A DNA stretch of 64,000 nucleotides from the NCBI RefSeq assembly GCF_907164915.1, contig NC_061869.1, positions 24,536,676 to 24,600,675 on the forward strand, given 5' to 3'. Origin of the DNA: Impatiens glandulifera (taxonomy: Eukaryota > Streptophyta > Magnoliopsida > Ericales > Balsaminaceae). Below the pieces are notes generated by a model. It ran no database searches, was not told the DNA's origin, and saw only the letters and a program-made list of their open reading frames with translations. Positions 23,582-35,395 of this stretch are shown in pieces (the first letter of the stretch is position 1; every line of letters begins with the position of its first letter). Both the position numbers and the translations under genes were made by a program.

Positions 23582-26171
23582 TTACTCCCCTTCCCGGATT
23601 GCAGGGATCAGCGCCAACTCTGGAGGAGGATCCTTGACCGCCCGAGGTCCCGGTGAATGGTGAGACCGATGGGGAGCCGATCTGAGTGGAATCGCTTCGA
23701 GATCCCGCGTTCTTTTGAGTGGTGGCATGGTTTCTTCCTCGAGTTCATCATCTACTTGTGAAACCGGGTTGATTGGAAGAGTAGTATCCGGTTCAGCAAC
23801 GTTGTCCAATAGCCTTGTAATCTCTGCCCTCTTGGAAGATGCCGTTCTTTTTCTTGTGGCCGGTCCGGTTGATGAAGCAACCGGCTTCGATTTCTTATGT
23901 GCATCGGCGATCTCTTTGAATGCTATTTGTTGGTCGAGTAGTCGAGCCGCATCCTAATTTTGCTGAATCGCTATTGCCGGTGCAACATCTTCTACTCTTT
24001 GGACATGTTGGGCCAGGTCTGTATCCGCCTGTTCCGTTTCTTTTTGAAGTCGTACTCGCTCATCCTCGGCATCTTGAATCTTTTCAGCCGCGAGTTCATT
24101 CGCTTTTCCAAGCGCTTTGTCAGCTGCCAGCTTTTTCACTACCATCTCCGCTAGCTGTTTGGAGACCGCCTTTAGCTCGGCTTCGGTTTTGGCATGCTGC
24201 TCCTCAAGCGTTGTCATTCTTTCAAGTATGGATCTGGCCTGGACACCGGATTGAGACAGATCCCCTTCAATAGTTTTCAGCCTTTGATCTGTTGTTATTA
24301 GGTGTAGATCTATCAGACTGACCTGCTGGTTGGTATGAGCAAGATCTGTCACCAACTTTTTAGTTCTTTCAGTCGTTTCACCGAACAGAAGATCGGTAAA
24401 GCCGTAGTTTTCCTCAACTGTCGTAATTCGTTTAACCGCGGATTCCAGCTGTTTATCGGTAGACTCAATTAACCGGATAGATTTTGTCGCGGTTTCCTTT
24501 ATTTTCTTTTGCCACGACATGATGTCCTCATTGACAAATTCCTCGATTATGTCCTTGACCCTATCCTCTGTTATAGTCGGCGTCGAGGCGTTGTCGGTTT
24601 GCGGAGATCCGTGCTGATTGGTGATCGGAATGCCCATTTCGATTTCAGTGTTGTTGATCATGGGTTCCGGTGGAGGGGAGATATCCTCGGCCTCGTTCGG
24701 ATTCGGACCGCCATCATCCTCATGATGAGATCTAGAGAAAAGTGACGCTTCTTGGTGAGCGGGTTCCGATTCTAACCGTGCCAACTCATCGGTTAGATCA
24801 TGTTCCTTAACCGTTAGCATTTCTAGTACTAAGGCCTCGAACTGGGAATCCTCCGTCCCAGGGACATATTTTTCACGAAGATGATGAATGTGTTCGGAAA
24901 GCTTCATCAACCGTGCATGCGGTTCAACCATCTTTCCTCTTCGAAGAGCGATCACCACGTCCTTAGCTCTTGTAAGTTTGAGCACCGCCGTTTCCATGTC
25001 AATCATCTTTTCATACCTTCGGTCAGCGGGATGCTCCGGTAACATGTTGGCATAGAGGATTTCCTACCGAATCAGAGCCCATTGAAAATAGACGTCGCTC
25101 GCAGCGTGAGCATGAATATAAAGTTGATCCATTATTTGGGAGACGAGATCCTCTCCCAGTTGCCGAACGTTTTCATCCGCGGTTTCATTTCTTTCTGGTT
25201 GCCTACCCGAACCGGTTTCAAGATCGTCATTTCTGGCCGATTGTTCTTCGACCACCTTCACCTTCCCTTTGTTAGACCGATTCGCCTCGGTGTTATGGGA
25301 GAGAGTCCAGCTAGAGCTTGATGTCTAGTTCACCGGATTAGGGTGTTGGCCTGAATATTGGCTGACCCGGTCGGTTGCGAAGCCGCTTTGCTTTTGGGCT
25401 GTACACCTGTCGGAGCCTTCTTCTTTCTAGGTTGCGGTTTCCTTCGGGTGTTTGATTGTTTGTTGGCGGAGACCTTTGTTCTGCTCGGTTTGTCCTCCGG
25501 TTTTACAAAGTGAGTGGATTTTATGATTTTGTTGGGGGGAAATGAAAACGTTTGGGCCGGTTTCAGCGTTGAAGTGGCGCATCAGCTTGCCGATTGGAAC
25601 GGTGTATCCCCACGACCGTTTGGAGGATGGATCCACCATCTCACATAGGTTAGAGAAAATTACAATGGCCCAGTTGACCAAACCGACAATCATATCAATC
25701 TTCAAGCGTGTGAGGTTATCATTGTTGTCTCCTCTTCCTTGAACCGACTTTGAGAGAATCTCGCAAAGTGGCTTATATTCTGGCTTGAGGGAGTTTTTCT
25801 TACCGGACACTGCTATCGGTTTTTCGGTATCCGAGACATCGCGGAAAACCGCTTGGAATGTATCCTCATCTGTAGGCACCTAGAAGTCACTCCCCTCTGA
25901 TGGTAATCGAAGAACTTCAGCAACCGACTCCATTGTGAGTCGAAACGGTTTTCCGCCTATTGTTGCGGTTATAGCTCCCTCGTTGTGTACCGCGATTTGG
26001 AAGAATTCAGTGACCGCTTCTTGATACAGAATGAACGGTCCGTTCAAGAAATGTTCATGACCGGACTCAGAGATTTGAGTTAACACTCATTTAGCTTCTG
26101 CCGATCCACTTGCTCGATTTCTTCGAAATCGACTTGGAAGATGTGGGTAAAGAGCACAGATTCGCGACCAT
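23582..26171 (-). pseudogene. copia-1 accessory ORF3, copy C/D (accessory domain plus coiled-coil tail)
   Basis: Homologue of the copy E ORF at 57348-59918. From ATG 26171 the first codons are out of frame (a 1-base loss compared with copy E near 26165), then 25427-26086 encodes the accessory domain: FLNGPFILYQEAVTEFF, VAEVLRLPSEG, PEYKPLCEILSKSV, KRSWGYTVPIGK. An in-frame TAG interrupts at 25880-25882. The tail (23582-25261) is Glu/Lys/Ala-rich with long heptad-like stretches (TTLEEQHAKTEAELKAVSKQ), so probable coiled coil. Further in-frame stops lie at 25064 and 23954. No signal peptide or membrane segment is visible. Function unknown. Confidence 0.85.
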
Positions 26172-26280
26172 TTTGATTTGGAGAGACCGAAAGATCGAGA
26201 GATTGAGAGCTTTTAGGAGATTAGAGTGCTAGAGAGAGAAAGCGTTTTCGCGGAAGAATGAAATAAAATGACTAAGGACG

Positions 26281-26289
26281 ATATTTATA
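26281..26289 (-). promoter_or_regulatory. Internal TATA box before accessory ORF3 (C/D)
   Basis: Minus-strand TATAAATAT, 110-118 bp upstream of the ATG at 26171, followed by a CT-rich leader (CTTTCTCTCTCT). A dense cluster of AACCG/CGGTT motifs lies just upstream at about 26400-26570. Copy E has an equivalent box. Confidence 0.7.
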
Positions 26290-26660
26290 GTCGCGGGTTG
26301 GAATTCCAACCGCCGCGAACCGTCACATCAAGATTGAGCGGGAAATTTCCCTCCAAAATGTTATTGGGCGGCAAGTTTTAGCGGCAAACATTGAGCGGGA
26401 ATTTATGTGATGCGGTTATTTTTGTAACCGTTGATTAAGAGAGCGGTGTTTTAGTATAACCGTTTTATTTATGAGGCGGTTATTTAACTGATGATTTAGG
26501 GAAGCGGTTAGCGATTTTAACCGGTTGAACATTTAAACCGATATTTTAACTTTGTGATTTTGAGCCGATTTTTGAACTTAGTAATTGAAATGATCATTTG
26601 ATTGAAGACATAATTGATACCGATACAAAGATAGGTTTGAGATACACAAAATAGAAAGAA

Positions 26661-27362
26661 TTACATAACGAACATTTTAGTAAGTTTGTCAACCACCACC
26701 TCCTCGTTGAGGACATTCGAGAGATTCACCGGGGTACCCAGTCCAAGATCTGGATTGTAGGTACGAAGGATCCGGCTTTTGTGGGGAGCATAACCGAAAC
26801 CTTTCTTTGTCTCGACCATGGTACTCAGGTTGTTGTAGATGACCGACACACAATTGATGGGAGTGTGGCTGACGATGTAGGTCATCATATCAAAAACTCT
26901 TCTAGAGTAGTGTTGGTTCGGGGATTGGCATATGATCGACCGGTTGACGATCTCCTGCAGGAGTTGGATGTGAGGGGCGAGTCTGGCTTTCAGGCCGTAA
27001 TTCTCCACCGGCACTTCGGTTATGGAGAACATTTCAGCATAGTCAACTGCTATACTGCCCACACGGAACGGGAAGTCAGAGAACCCTTCAGTGGGAAGAT
27101 TGAACATCCCAGCGAATCCGCTTTCGGGGAGGATGATAATGTGGTTTTTCATGACGGAGGTAATGACATCGCCGAGCATGGCTGCATTATCGAAAAATTC
27201 TAATACCTCTGGGTAAAGTAGAGGTCCGGATTCTTCGAGGAAGGTGCGAAGACCGGTGTCGTCAAGGGATTCAAAAAATATTTCCCTTGTTTCAATATCC
27301 TCCATGTTGAGGACAGAATCGAAATCGATGCATAGATAGTTCCTTAGAGTGCGGTTAGACAT
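26661..27362 (-). CDS. copia-1 accessory ORF2, copy C/D, intact 233-aa ORF
   Basis: Starts MSNRTLRNYLCIDFDSV. Recognisable accessory-domain landmarks in order: IDFDSV (about residues 11-16), DTGLRTFLEESGPLLY (35-51), FFDNA (57-61), FAGMFNLPTEGFSDF (82-96), PVENYG, QLLQEIVNRSI, MMTYIVSHTPIN and a final MV. Copy E's ORF2 (60475-61173) aligns along its whole length. It lies between ORF1 and ORF3 with its own upstream TATA-like box. It may correspond to what databases label 'putative plant transposon protein'; function unknown. No enzymatic motif, membrane segment or zinc finger is seen. Confidence 0.82.
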   Translation of the reverse strand: MSNRTLRNYLCIDFDSVLNMEDIETREIFFESLDDTGLRTFLEESGPLLYPEVLEFFDNAAMLGDVITSVMKNHIIILPESGFAGMFNLPTEGFSDFPFRVGSIAVDYAEMFSITEVPVENYGLKARLAPHIQLLQEIVNRSIICQSPNQHYSRRVFDMMTYIVSHTPINCVSVIYNNLSTMVETKKGFGYAPHKSRILRTYNPDLGLGTPVNLSNVLNEEVVVDKLTKMFVM

Positions 27363-27458
27363 ACTTCAAACTTGCTAAAAGAGAGATGAATAGAGAGAGA
27401 GTTTGAAAAGGAAATTATAAGTTGTTTGTAAGTGTTTCAGAATGAGAAGGAGAGGTCT

Positions 27459-27467
27459 CTTAAATAG
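27459..27467 (-). promoter_or_regulatory. TATA-like box before accessory ORF2 (C/D)
   Basis: Minus-strand CTATTTAAG, about 100 bp upstream of ATG 27362, at the spot where copy E has a canonical CTATATAAGG. Weak as a TATA box; the leader contains CTCTCTCTC. Confidence 0.5.
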
Positions 27468-27904
27468 ATTTAAAATTGGAGGGAAAATATGAGCATTTAA
27501 TGTTGATATTCCGTTTTGTCTCATTAATGCTGGGAATATTTGTATTTTCAAAATGTCTTGGGAAGGAGTTACTTTTGACCGGTTGCGGAGCTCGAGGCGG
27601 AGAATCTAGTTGGGAAGTAACTAGGTTTGTGTAATTTCCCATGTAGTTGGAATTCAAAAGTTACTTAAATTTCATTAAGGAATGTCGGATTACAATGAAC
27701 TGATAAACATAAATTAAACCGAGGGAGACATAATCGAGTAGGTTAAAAATACAACCGGTGCGTACATCAAAATGACCGGTTGTAAGAAGGAGTGACTTAA
27801 TTTCCGGAGGAGGTGAGATGTCGGTTCTTCTTCCAGGCCTTCTCGAACCGCTCATAGAAGGAGTCGGCGACTTCCCTGGTCACGACTTGAGACTGGTTCA
27901 GCCC

Positions 27905-28536
27905 CTATCCCGAACATAGTGGAACCCCGAGTTCCATGAGTAAGGAGCTAATCTGGGGAATGAAGCCGATATGTCGAGTGGTGATCATCCAGATCAGGAT
28001 GTCGAACAGCACCCTGGACCAGTTGACCGGGGTATCAGTCGTGATAGCGGTCATCATGTTGAAGACGGTGACGCAATAGGTGTTCGTGACATCCTTTCCC
28101 AGGATGGCCCGACCGATGATGTCATTTAGAAGCTGGTATTCAGCCCTCAGCGATGACCGAGCTCCGTGGTCATTGACCGGACGGTTCGATCGAGAGAAGT
28201 TCAAAGATATTTCGGCTTTTAGTTTTGTCGGAACATTCAGATCGGTGAGACCTTGCTTCGAAAGGTCGAAACATCTAGCAAAATCACCCTCGGAAAAATC
28301 AAACACGGTTCTCCAACCCTAGATTGAATGAGGGTATCGAAGTAAGGAGTACCGCGGAAAACCCTGGCGTTTTGGAAGAATTCTAGAACGGTTTCAGGGA
28401 AGATGACATGTTTGTCATCTAAGAAGGGTTTCAGACTGATGCTTTCAAGAGACTTGATCATTTTGAATATTTCATAGTGTTCTGTCCCTTGAGGGGAATC
28501 AAAATCAACTTGGAGAATGTTTTGGAACTGAGACAT
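27905..28536 (-). pseudogene. copia-1 accessory ORF1, copy C/D (one frameshift)
   Basis: Homologue of the intact copy E ORF1. Begins MSQFQNILQVDFDS at 28536; reads FLDDKHVIFPETVLEFFQNARVF, then shifts frame near 28300 and continues as FDFSEGDFARCFDLSKQGLTDL, EYQLLNDIIGRAI, TAITTDTPVNWSRVLFDIL, ending at 27905 where copy E continues for about 40 more residues. Frameshift and short end make it a likely pseudogene. Same domain pattern as ORF2 and ORF3. Confidence 0.85.
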
Positions 28537-28593
28537 TTTGTCTTAGTGAGATGATTTTTGATGTTTGTGGATATTTGGTTGATATTCATCTAA

Positions 28594-28601
28594 CTTATAT
28601 A
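28594..28601 (-). promoter_or_regulatory. Internal TATA box before accessory ORF1 (C/D)
   Basis: Minus-strand TATATAAG, about 58-65 bp upstream of ATG 28536. Copy E lacks an obvious counterpart, so support is weaker than for ORF2 and ORF3. Confidence 0.5.
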
Positions 28602-29126
28602 TTAGTTGAAGGTTGATAGTATTATCTAGTGGATAGCAGTTAATGTAGTCTATTGACCATAGGATAAAACGTTTTGCATGAATTAGATATGTCTACAGCC
28701 TAAGGTGTGAGTCATAGGCCTGGACGGTGAGAGATATCATATCTTCACGTCTTTTAAGGTATGATTATTTTGCTTTGAAAAGGTATCTTTTCAGAACAGA
28801 TACATCTAAACTCAGACAGTTGTTCCACTTTTGTTAGGAAGCCAAATAATCCAAAGTATGTTATATTCAAACCGGTCGGTTTTTCAGTCATTGGTCCCGA
28901 TGCAGTTAATTAATGTAGGCACTAAGTAACCGGTCGGTTTACTGTAACTGATAGACAAAGCGGTTCTTCAATAAATACAATGGTGAATTCGGTTTCTGAC
29001 ATTTTAGGAAGAACTGCCGGTTTTGTCTGTCCGAACCGATTTTTCCTTTAGAGATTGAAGGTTTAAGAAATGAGTTGATTAATATCGGTTAAACCGAGAA
29101 TGTTTCTGAAGTAAGAAAACTTAGCT
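28602..29126 (-). other. Conserved pol-to-ORF1 spacer (C/D)
   Basis: No gene. Stretches such as GTCATAGGCCTGGAC and ATCTTCACGTCTTTT are shared with the copy E spacer (62446-62960). Two palindromic AAACCGGTCGGTTT-like sites (about 28869 and 28929) lie upstream of ORF1. Confidence 0.7.
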
Positions 29127-32100
29127 TCATGCAGAGGGCTTTGTGAAGATATCGGCTACTTGTTGTTCTGTTGATACGTATTCCAGCCGGATATGCTTCA
29201 GCATGACATGTTCCCGAATGAAGTGATGTCTTATGTCGATATGCTTGGTTCTAGAATGTAGAACTGGGTTGTATGTGATTGCTATGGCACTTGTGTTGTC
29301 ACAGAAAATAGGAGATTCTTCGGCGATGATACCGAAATCCTTTAGTTGTTGTTGAATCCATAGGAGTTGTGAACAACAACTTCCGGCTGCCAGATATTCA
29401 GCTTCTGCGGTTGATGTAGCAACCGATGTTTGCTTCTTGTTGTGCCATGACACAAGCTGGTCACCTAGGAATTGGCATGTTCCGCTGGTACTTTTTTTGT
29501 CAACTTTACAGCCTGCACAGTCTGCATCCGAGTAGCTTGTGAGGTTGAAAGATGAGTCCTTTGGATACCACAGACCGACTTCAGGGGTTCCCTTTAGATA
29601 TTTCAGGATTCGCTTAACGGCTGTGTAGTGAGACAGTTTGGGATTAGCCTGGAATCTTCCACACACCCCGACCGCAAATAGTATGTCCGGTCTACTTGCT
29701 GTCAGGTATAAGAGTGAGCCGATTATTCCGCGATAGGTCGTCAGGTCTACTGCCTGACCGTCATCATCTTTATCTAGCTTAATTGATGAGCTTATTGGCG
29801 TAGCCGCGGAGGAGCATTTGTCCATCCCAAATTTCTTCAGAAGTTCCTTTGTGTATTTGGGATGACTTATGAAGGTTCCTCCTTCGAGTTATTTAACCTG
29901 AAGGCCTAGGAAGAAGCTTAATTCTCCCATCATACTCATCTCAAATTTGTTAGTCATCAAGGTTGAGAATTTATCACACAGCTTAGGATCGGTTGATCCA
30001 AAAATGATATCATCCACATATATTTGAACAAGTAGGATGTGTCCCTTTTTCTCAAATTTAAATAGGGTTTTATCCACTAAACCTATGGTAAAATCATGAT
30101 TTAACAGAAATGCGGTTAGTGTATCATACCAAGCTCTAGGAGCCTGTTTTAAACCGTATAATGCTTTATTTAGGCGGTATACATGATTGGGTAGGTCATC
30201 ATTTTTAAAACCTGGTGGTTGCTCAACATATACTTCCTCACGTAGGTCACCATTTAAAAATGCAGTTTTATCATCCATTTGAAAAACTTTATAATTTTTG
30301 AAAGCAGCAAAGGCTAGAAAAATCCTAATGGCTTCAATCCTAGCTACATGAGCAAATGATTCTTCAAAATCAATGCCTTCTAGCTGTTTGTATACTTGTG
30401 CCACTAATCTGGCTTTGTTCCTCGTGACCAAACCGTCTTCATTGAGTTTATTTTTGAATACACATCTTGTTCCTATGACCGGTTGATCTTTCGATCTAGG
30501 GACTAGGTACCAGACTTTGTTACTCTCAAACTAGTTTAACTCTTCTTGCATTCCCAAAATCCAATCCGGATCTGACAATGCTTCATCCACCCTTTTCGGC
30601 TCAATCTGGGATATGAAAGCGGAATTAAAGTATTCCTCCAGTATTTATTGCCTAGTTTGGACAGGTTTTGAAGGGTCACCTATAATAAGCTCAGGCCGAT
30701 GATTTGTGTTCTTTTTGAGATTCGGTTCAGGAGTGTCTACCAAATTATCGTTTATTTGATCAAGGCTAGACATATCGGTAGGCTGAACAATAATGTTAGA
30801 CCAACCGATTTCCTCTATTTGAACCGAGGTGTCAACTTCCTGCTGTGTGGCAGCTTGATCCGGCTGGGTTTCATCATCACCCATTTGGTCATGGACAAAC
30901 CGTCTGAAAACCGGAACCTCATCTTCACTTTCAAAATGGATATTGTTATTTTCCAATCTGTTGTGTAGATTAAAGGATGATGCAGTGTTACCTTCAACCG
31001 ATTCATCGAATACAACATGAAGAGATTCCTCCACGGTTAAAGTTCTAGTATTATACACTCTATATGCTTTACTAACTGCTGAGTAACCTAGCATGATCCC
31101 AGTATCGGATTTTGCATCAAAAGCAGATAGGTAATTTTCTCCATTTATGTGAATGTAACATTTACAACCGAAAATTTTAAAATACCGAATGTTAGGGATC
31201 CTATCAAAATACACTTCATACGGTGTTTTGTTGTGAAATTTGTTAATCAAAGACCAGTTTTGTGTGTAACATGCGGTATTGATAGCCTCAGCCCCAAATT
31301 TTTGAGCAACACCCGAATCGGCTATCATAGACCTTGCGGCTTCCTTGAGAGTTCGGTTTCTTCTCTTGGCCAGGCTATTCTGCTAAGGAGTTCTAGCACT
31401 AGACAACTCGTGTCTAATACCGGATTCATCAAGAAATGCATTTAGAGTGCTGTTTGTAAATTCGATTTCTCTATCACTCCTAATGCTGTTTATGCGTGTT
31501 CATTTTTCATTTTGCAAACGTTTAAGCAATGTAATTAAATTTGATGCGGTTTCACGTTTAGATGCAAAGAATATTATCCATGTGTACCTAGAGTAATCAT
31601 CAATAACTACCATAGTGTAGAGCATACCACCTAGGCTGGTGACCCTAATCGGTCCAAATAAATCCATGTGAAGGAGATCTAAGAATCGGTTAGACTGAAT
31701 GTGTCATTTACTCTTGGAAGTTGACTTAGTTTGTTTACCCATTTGACATGCTGAACACACCTTATCCTTATTAAATACTATATTAGGAATTCCTTCAACC
31801 AGCTTTTTACCGCGGATATAATTTAAGGTATTGAGGTTTAGATGGTTTAGCCTTTTATGCCATAGTCAAGTTTGATCGGTTTTAGCTACCATGCAAACAG
31901 GATGTTCTACTTCACTTTTCTAGTCTACCTTGTATATATTTCCTAACCTATTTCCGGTTAGTAGTATGTTCCCCTGAGAGTTTTTAACTAAGCATGCATG
32001 TTTAAGGAATTCTACTATATATCCAGCATCACACATCTGACTAATACTTAGTAGGTTAAAATGTAGATTTTCAACTAAAAGTACATTATCAATTGTTAAA

Positions 32101-32318
32101 TTTCCATGGACAATCTTACCCTTGCCCACAGTTCTACCTCTTGAGTTGTCACCGAAGACAATCATTGCACCGGTTTCTATTTTGATGTCGGTTAGAAGGT
32201 TGTTGTTTCCAGTCATTTGTCTGGAGCAACTGCTGTCCAGGTACCACTCAGAATTTCCTAGCCGTTTCTTCATATCTTGCAAAGTATATACATATTTACA
32301 ACTATTTGGTACCCACAT
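29127..32318 (-). pseudogene. pol: copia-1 C/D pol: protease, integrase, RT, RNase H
   Basis: Order: protease (YLDSSCSRQMTG, Gly of DSG changed to Ser), integrase zinc region, integrase core, RT (YVDDIIFGS, 29889-30431) and RNase H (SYSDADCAGCK, TAEAEYLAA, 29127-29825). The integrase catalytic Glu is Lys (codon 31365-31367; copy A has Glu), with a TAG three codons before the QNSLA motif start (31383-31385). A TAA at 29889-29891 replaces the Gln seen in copy E. The RNase H end is shortened (stop at 29127). It reads on directly from the gag stop: TAA 32319-32321 is followed at once by ATG 32318 in the same frame. Inactive. Confidence 0.92.
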
Positions 32319-34071
32319 TTACTTGGGTCCACAATTGATTAGTCTCTTAGGTATCCAAACTTTAATAAGTCAAACAACTTTCCCGGTTATGGTTCTAACT
32401 AGTTTTCCTGTACTCGGTTTGACGTCTTTCTATTTTTCTAAGAGTGCCTTATTTGGTGGCTTTTAGTTTATCCTATGTGGTCGTGGATCGGTTTGTTTAC
32501 CTTTGGCTTTCCTTCTCTCAAGATGAAGCCATTTTTCGGATTCAGTTGAACTTACATAGGTTATTTCGTCTTCCGGTTTGAATCACTTTGTTCCTCATCA
32601 TCGGTTGAAGAGCTCTTGACAAATCTTACAAAGGGAAGATTGTCTTTTGTGAGCTTCATTTTGTCCAAATGGTTTCGGTTGGCGGATTTGTTGTTTTTGT
32701 ATCCAAGACCAAATTTGCATTTGGGATGTCTCTTATACTTAGACAATTGATTCATCATTTCACTAGATCTTTTCCATGCGGCTATTCGATACTAGGTTCG
32801 GGCATCTTCCTCTTCGTTCGACTCTTGAACTGAATCATTGAGCTGTTCGATCTCAGAGGATAGTTCAGGTGCTGCCTTGGTTTCTAAGATTTCATCAGGT
32901 TGGATGGTTTTTGGTTTGGACAGGGTTGGTGATATGGGGTCGGTTCTAAAGTTGAGTTGGGTTGGTATTAAGGTTAATAGCTTTTTATACTCTTTTACCA
33001 TGTCATTCAGTGCATTAAATAACTCATCTTTAGTAAATTCTTCACAGGGAGAGTCAAATACTTGTTCCTCGTTTGCCATGAGACACGTGAGTTCATCATC
33101 ACTGTCACTATGAACCCATAAGCTTCCTCCATCATCAGCTATCAGTGTTTTCTGAACTTCTCTTTCTTCACTGGTTTATGGGTAGTTGTTTCGGTAGTTT
33201 TGATCATCTGGCTTCCGGTCATCCCGTCTTGGTTTTCTGCATTCCCACCTGAAATGTCCCAAACAATTGCAATTATAACATCTAACATTAGATTTATCAC
33301 CGTAGTTATTATTTGTCGGTTGGCTTCTCTTCATGAATCTGCCAAACTTTTGTGCAAGCATTGTCATGGCATCCTCAGTGAACTGTTCAGCGGTTCTGAT
33401 CAGTACAGGAGCAACCGGTTCCATGGATGTGACTAGGACCTTTGTAGAGGTTGAAGCTGAAACTTCATCTTCAATCCTGGATCTCATTTCAAACTCATAT
33501 GCCTTAAGATCTTCGAATATATCGTGTAGCTTCATCTTGCTTAGGCAGTTTGATTCCCTCATCACCATCGTCTTTATATCCCATGCGCTCGAAAAAGATC
33601 TTAAGGCTTTCATGATGGTCTCCTTGTTATCATACTTCTTTCCAAGGGTTGATAGCTCATTTATCACATCTATACACCGGTCACTGTACTCCCTCATTGT
33701 TTCTCCCGGTTTCATCTTAATGTTTTCAAACTTCTGGGTAGCCACCATTAACTTTTTTCCTTGGTTCTTTCATTTTCCTCATGAAGTTGAATCACCATTT
33801 CTCATATTTCCTTTGCGGTTTCACAGTCTCTGACCTTACAAAAGGTATTCCTGCCCAAACCGTTGATGATGTGGTTTCTAGCATGGTTGTCCAGATTGTT
33901 TCTTCTCCTATCTTCTTTTGTCCAATCTTCCCTATCTTTATCAATCTTTATCAGTCCTTCAGTCAGGATGAACGGCATCTCATCATCCATAGTGACTAAT
34001 TGCAGATGCATGGGTAACTTCCAGTTGACGAAATCATTACCTTCTAGCATTGGAGGCTTCTGGAAAGTCAT
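32319..34071 (-). pseudogene. gag: copia-1 C/D gag
   Basis: Starts MTFQKPPMLEGNDF at 34071 and ends at the conserved TAA 32319-32321. A premature TGA near 33802 falls where copy A reads ETWE (Trp), and a frameshift follows near 33755; then 33176-33748 carries the gag core (ATQKFENIKM, GETMREYSDRC) and zinc knuckle CYNCNCLGHFRWEC. The C-terminal acidic part (32792-33079) and basic end (32561-32758) match copies A and B. Confidence 0.9.
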
Positions 34072-34096
34072 GCTTGCTTGAGTATTGAAATTAACT

Positions 34097-34108
34097 GCTC
34101 TGATACCA
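34097..34108 (-). other. Primer-binding site of copy C/D
   Basis: Minus-strand TGGTATCAGAGC, complementary to initiator tRNA-Met, two bases from the 5' LTR. Confidence 0.9.
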
Positions 34109-34110
34109 AT

Positions 34111-35395
34111 TGTTAGGATCTAGGTCGCGGCTAGGGAACCGGGGTCTAGCCGGTTAGTACTTTCACTCAACGGTTGGTGTTTAATCCGGTTAGAGATTAA
34201 CACTGGGTTTCAATACTACACAGGCTGTCACAAACCCTTGAACCGAGTTCAAATCCGGAAGTGGTTTGTTTTAGACTGAAGCAACACGCACACGGGATGA
34301 ATAGGGACGGATTTGGATAAAGTCGGTTTAGGTTAGGCTTAATTGGTTAGAGCGGTCGGTTAGAGCGGTATGAATTGGGTAGAATGTAGATCGGTTAGAA
34401 TGTAAAGCCGACAGAAAGTAAAGAACAAGACAAGTTTTTATGGATGTTCGGAGATAAAACTCCTACGTCACCCCTTCTTCTCGAAACCGCGTGAAGGATA
34501 TTCACTAAGGAATACAAAAACACAATCCGATCGAGACTTATTTGCTGCTCGATAAACACTCGTACAATTTTCACCGAAATTGTAATCTTACTCCAATATG
34601 CACACATAAAACCTTGAATCTTGTAGAGAGATAAGCTTGTAATTAATAATTATTAGAGCTTATAGCTGGTAGGACTGATTGCTGGTATCTGGTGTCCGCA
34701 TTTACTCCTCTTCAGCTCCTTTTATAGGTGAAATGTGTCAACGGTCACATTTCTTCTCCTTGAATCTGATTGGTTGAGCAGAGGTTCAGTGATTCAGACC
34801 TGGCAATTTAGGCTTCCAGTGTGTAGGTCAAACCGGATAGGTTTGTCTTTTACTTAATGTAGCCACTGTCGGTTTGACAGTTGCCTGCACCTGGAATGTT
34901 GCGCCTCTAACTTATCCCAGAATGGAAAGATCTCTTCAGGCGGTTTTCTGCAGCCTGCAGAGTATCTTTAGACTTGTATGGATGAGGCAATGTTACAGTC
35001 TGTCTCTTTGGTATCATCTTCCGCAAATACTCAAAGTGTTCTGTTTGCACCAATTTGTATATCTTACTTAGTTTGATGTTCTTGGCTTCTTTTTCTAAGT
35101 AGCTTCTTCATCAGTTTTCTGGATTAATGCATTTCGGTTTAGGATGTCTACCGGTTGTTTGGTTTAACTAGATGACTTCAGGTTTTTCATAGCTTCAGGT
35201 TAACCGGATGACTTCCGGTTTTGGTTACATCTTTTGCCTTGTCTTTTAACCGGTCTTGTTTTCCTAATCGGTTAGATTCTTTGCCGGTTGGGTTGCTTGA
35301 CCGGTTAGATTACTTGACCGGTCCTGGTTCTTAACCGTTCCTGCACAGGAAGTTTGTTTGTTAAATTCTATTAACCGGTCTGATTTTATCTAACA
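34111..35395 (-). repeat. 5' LTR of copy C/D
   Basis: 1285 bp, TGTTAGGATC to TATCTAACA; TATA complement at 34719-34728; shared block about 34442-34518; ACCGGT-rich U3 end at 35140-35380. Confidence 0.94.

Larger units (their letters stand above)
21934..35395 (-). mobile_element. copia-1 copy C/D, complete from LTR to LTR (13.46 kb)
   Basis: LTRs at 21934-23211 and 34111-35395 flank gag, pol and three accessory ORFs. A perfect 5-bp target duplication CTTTC borders both ends. Internal order on the minus strand: primer-binding site 34097-34108, gag, protease-integrase-RT-RNase H, accessory ORF1, ORF2, ORF3, polypurine tract. The two LTRs are similar but not identical (about four differences in the first 67 bases), so insertion is not very recent. 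At 13.5 kb it is well above a typical 5-kb copia element; accessory DNA accounts for about 6 kb. Confidence 0.95.
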
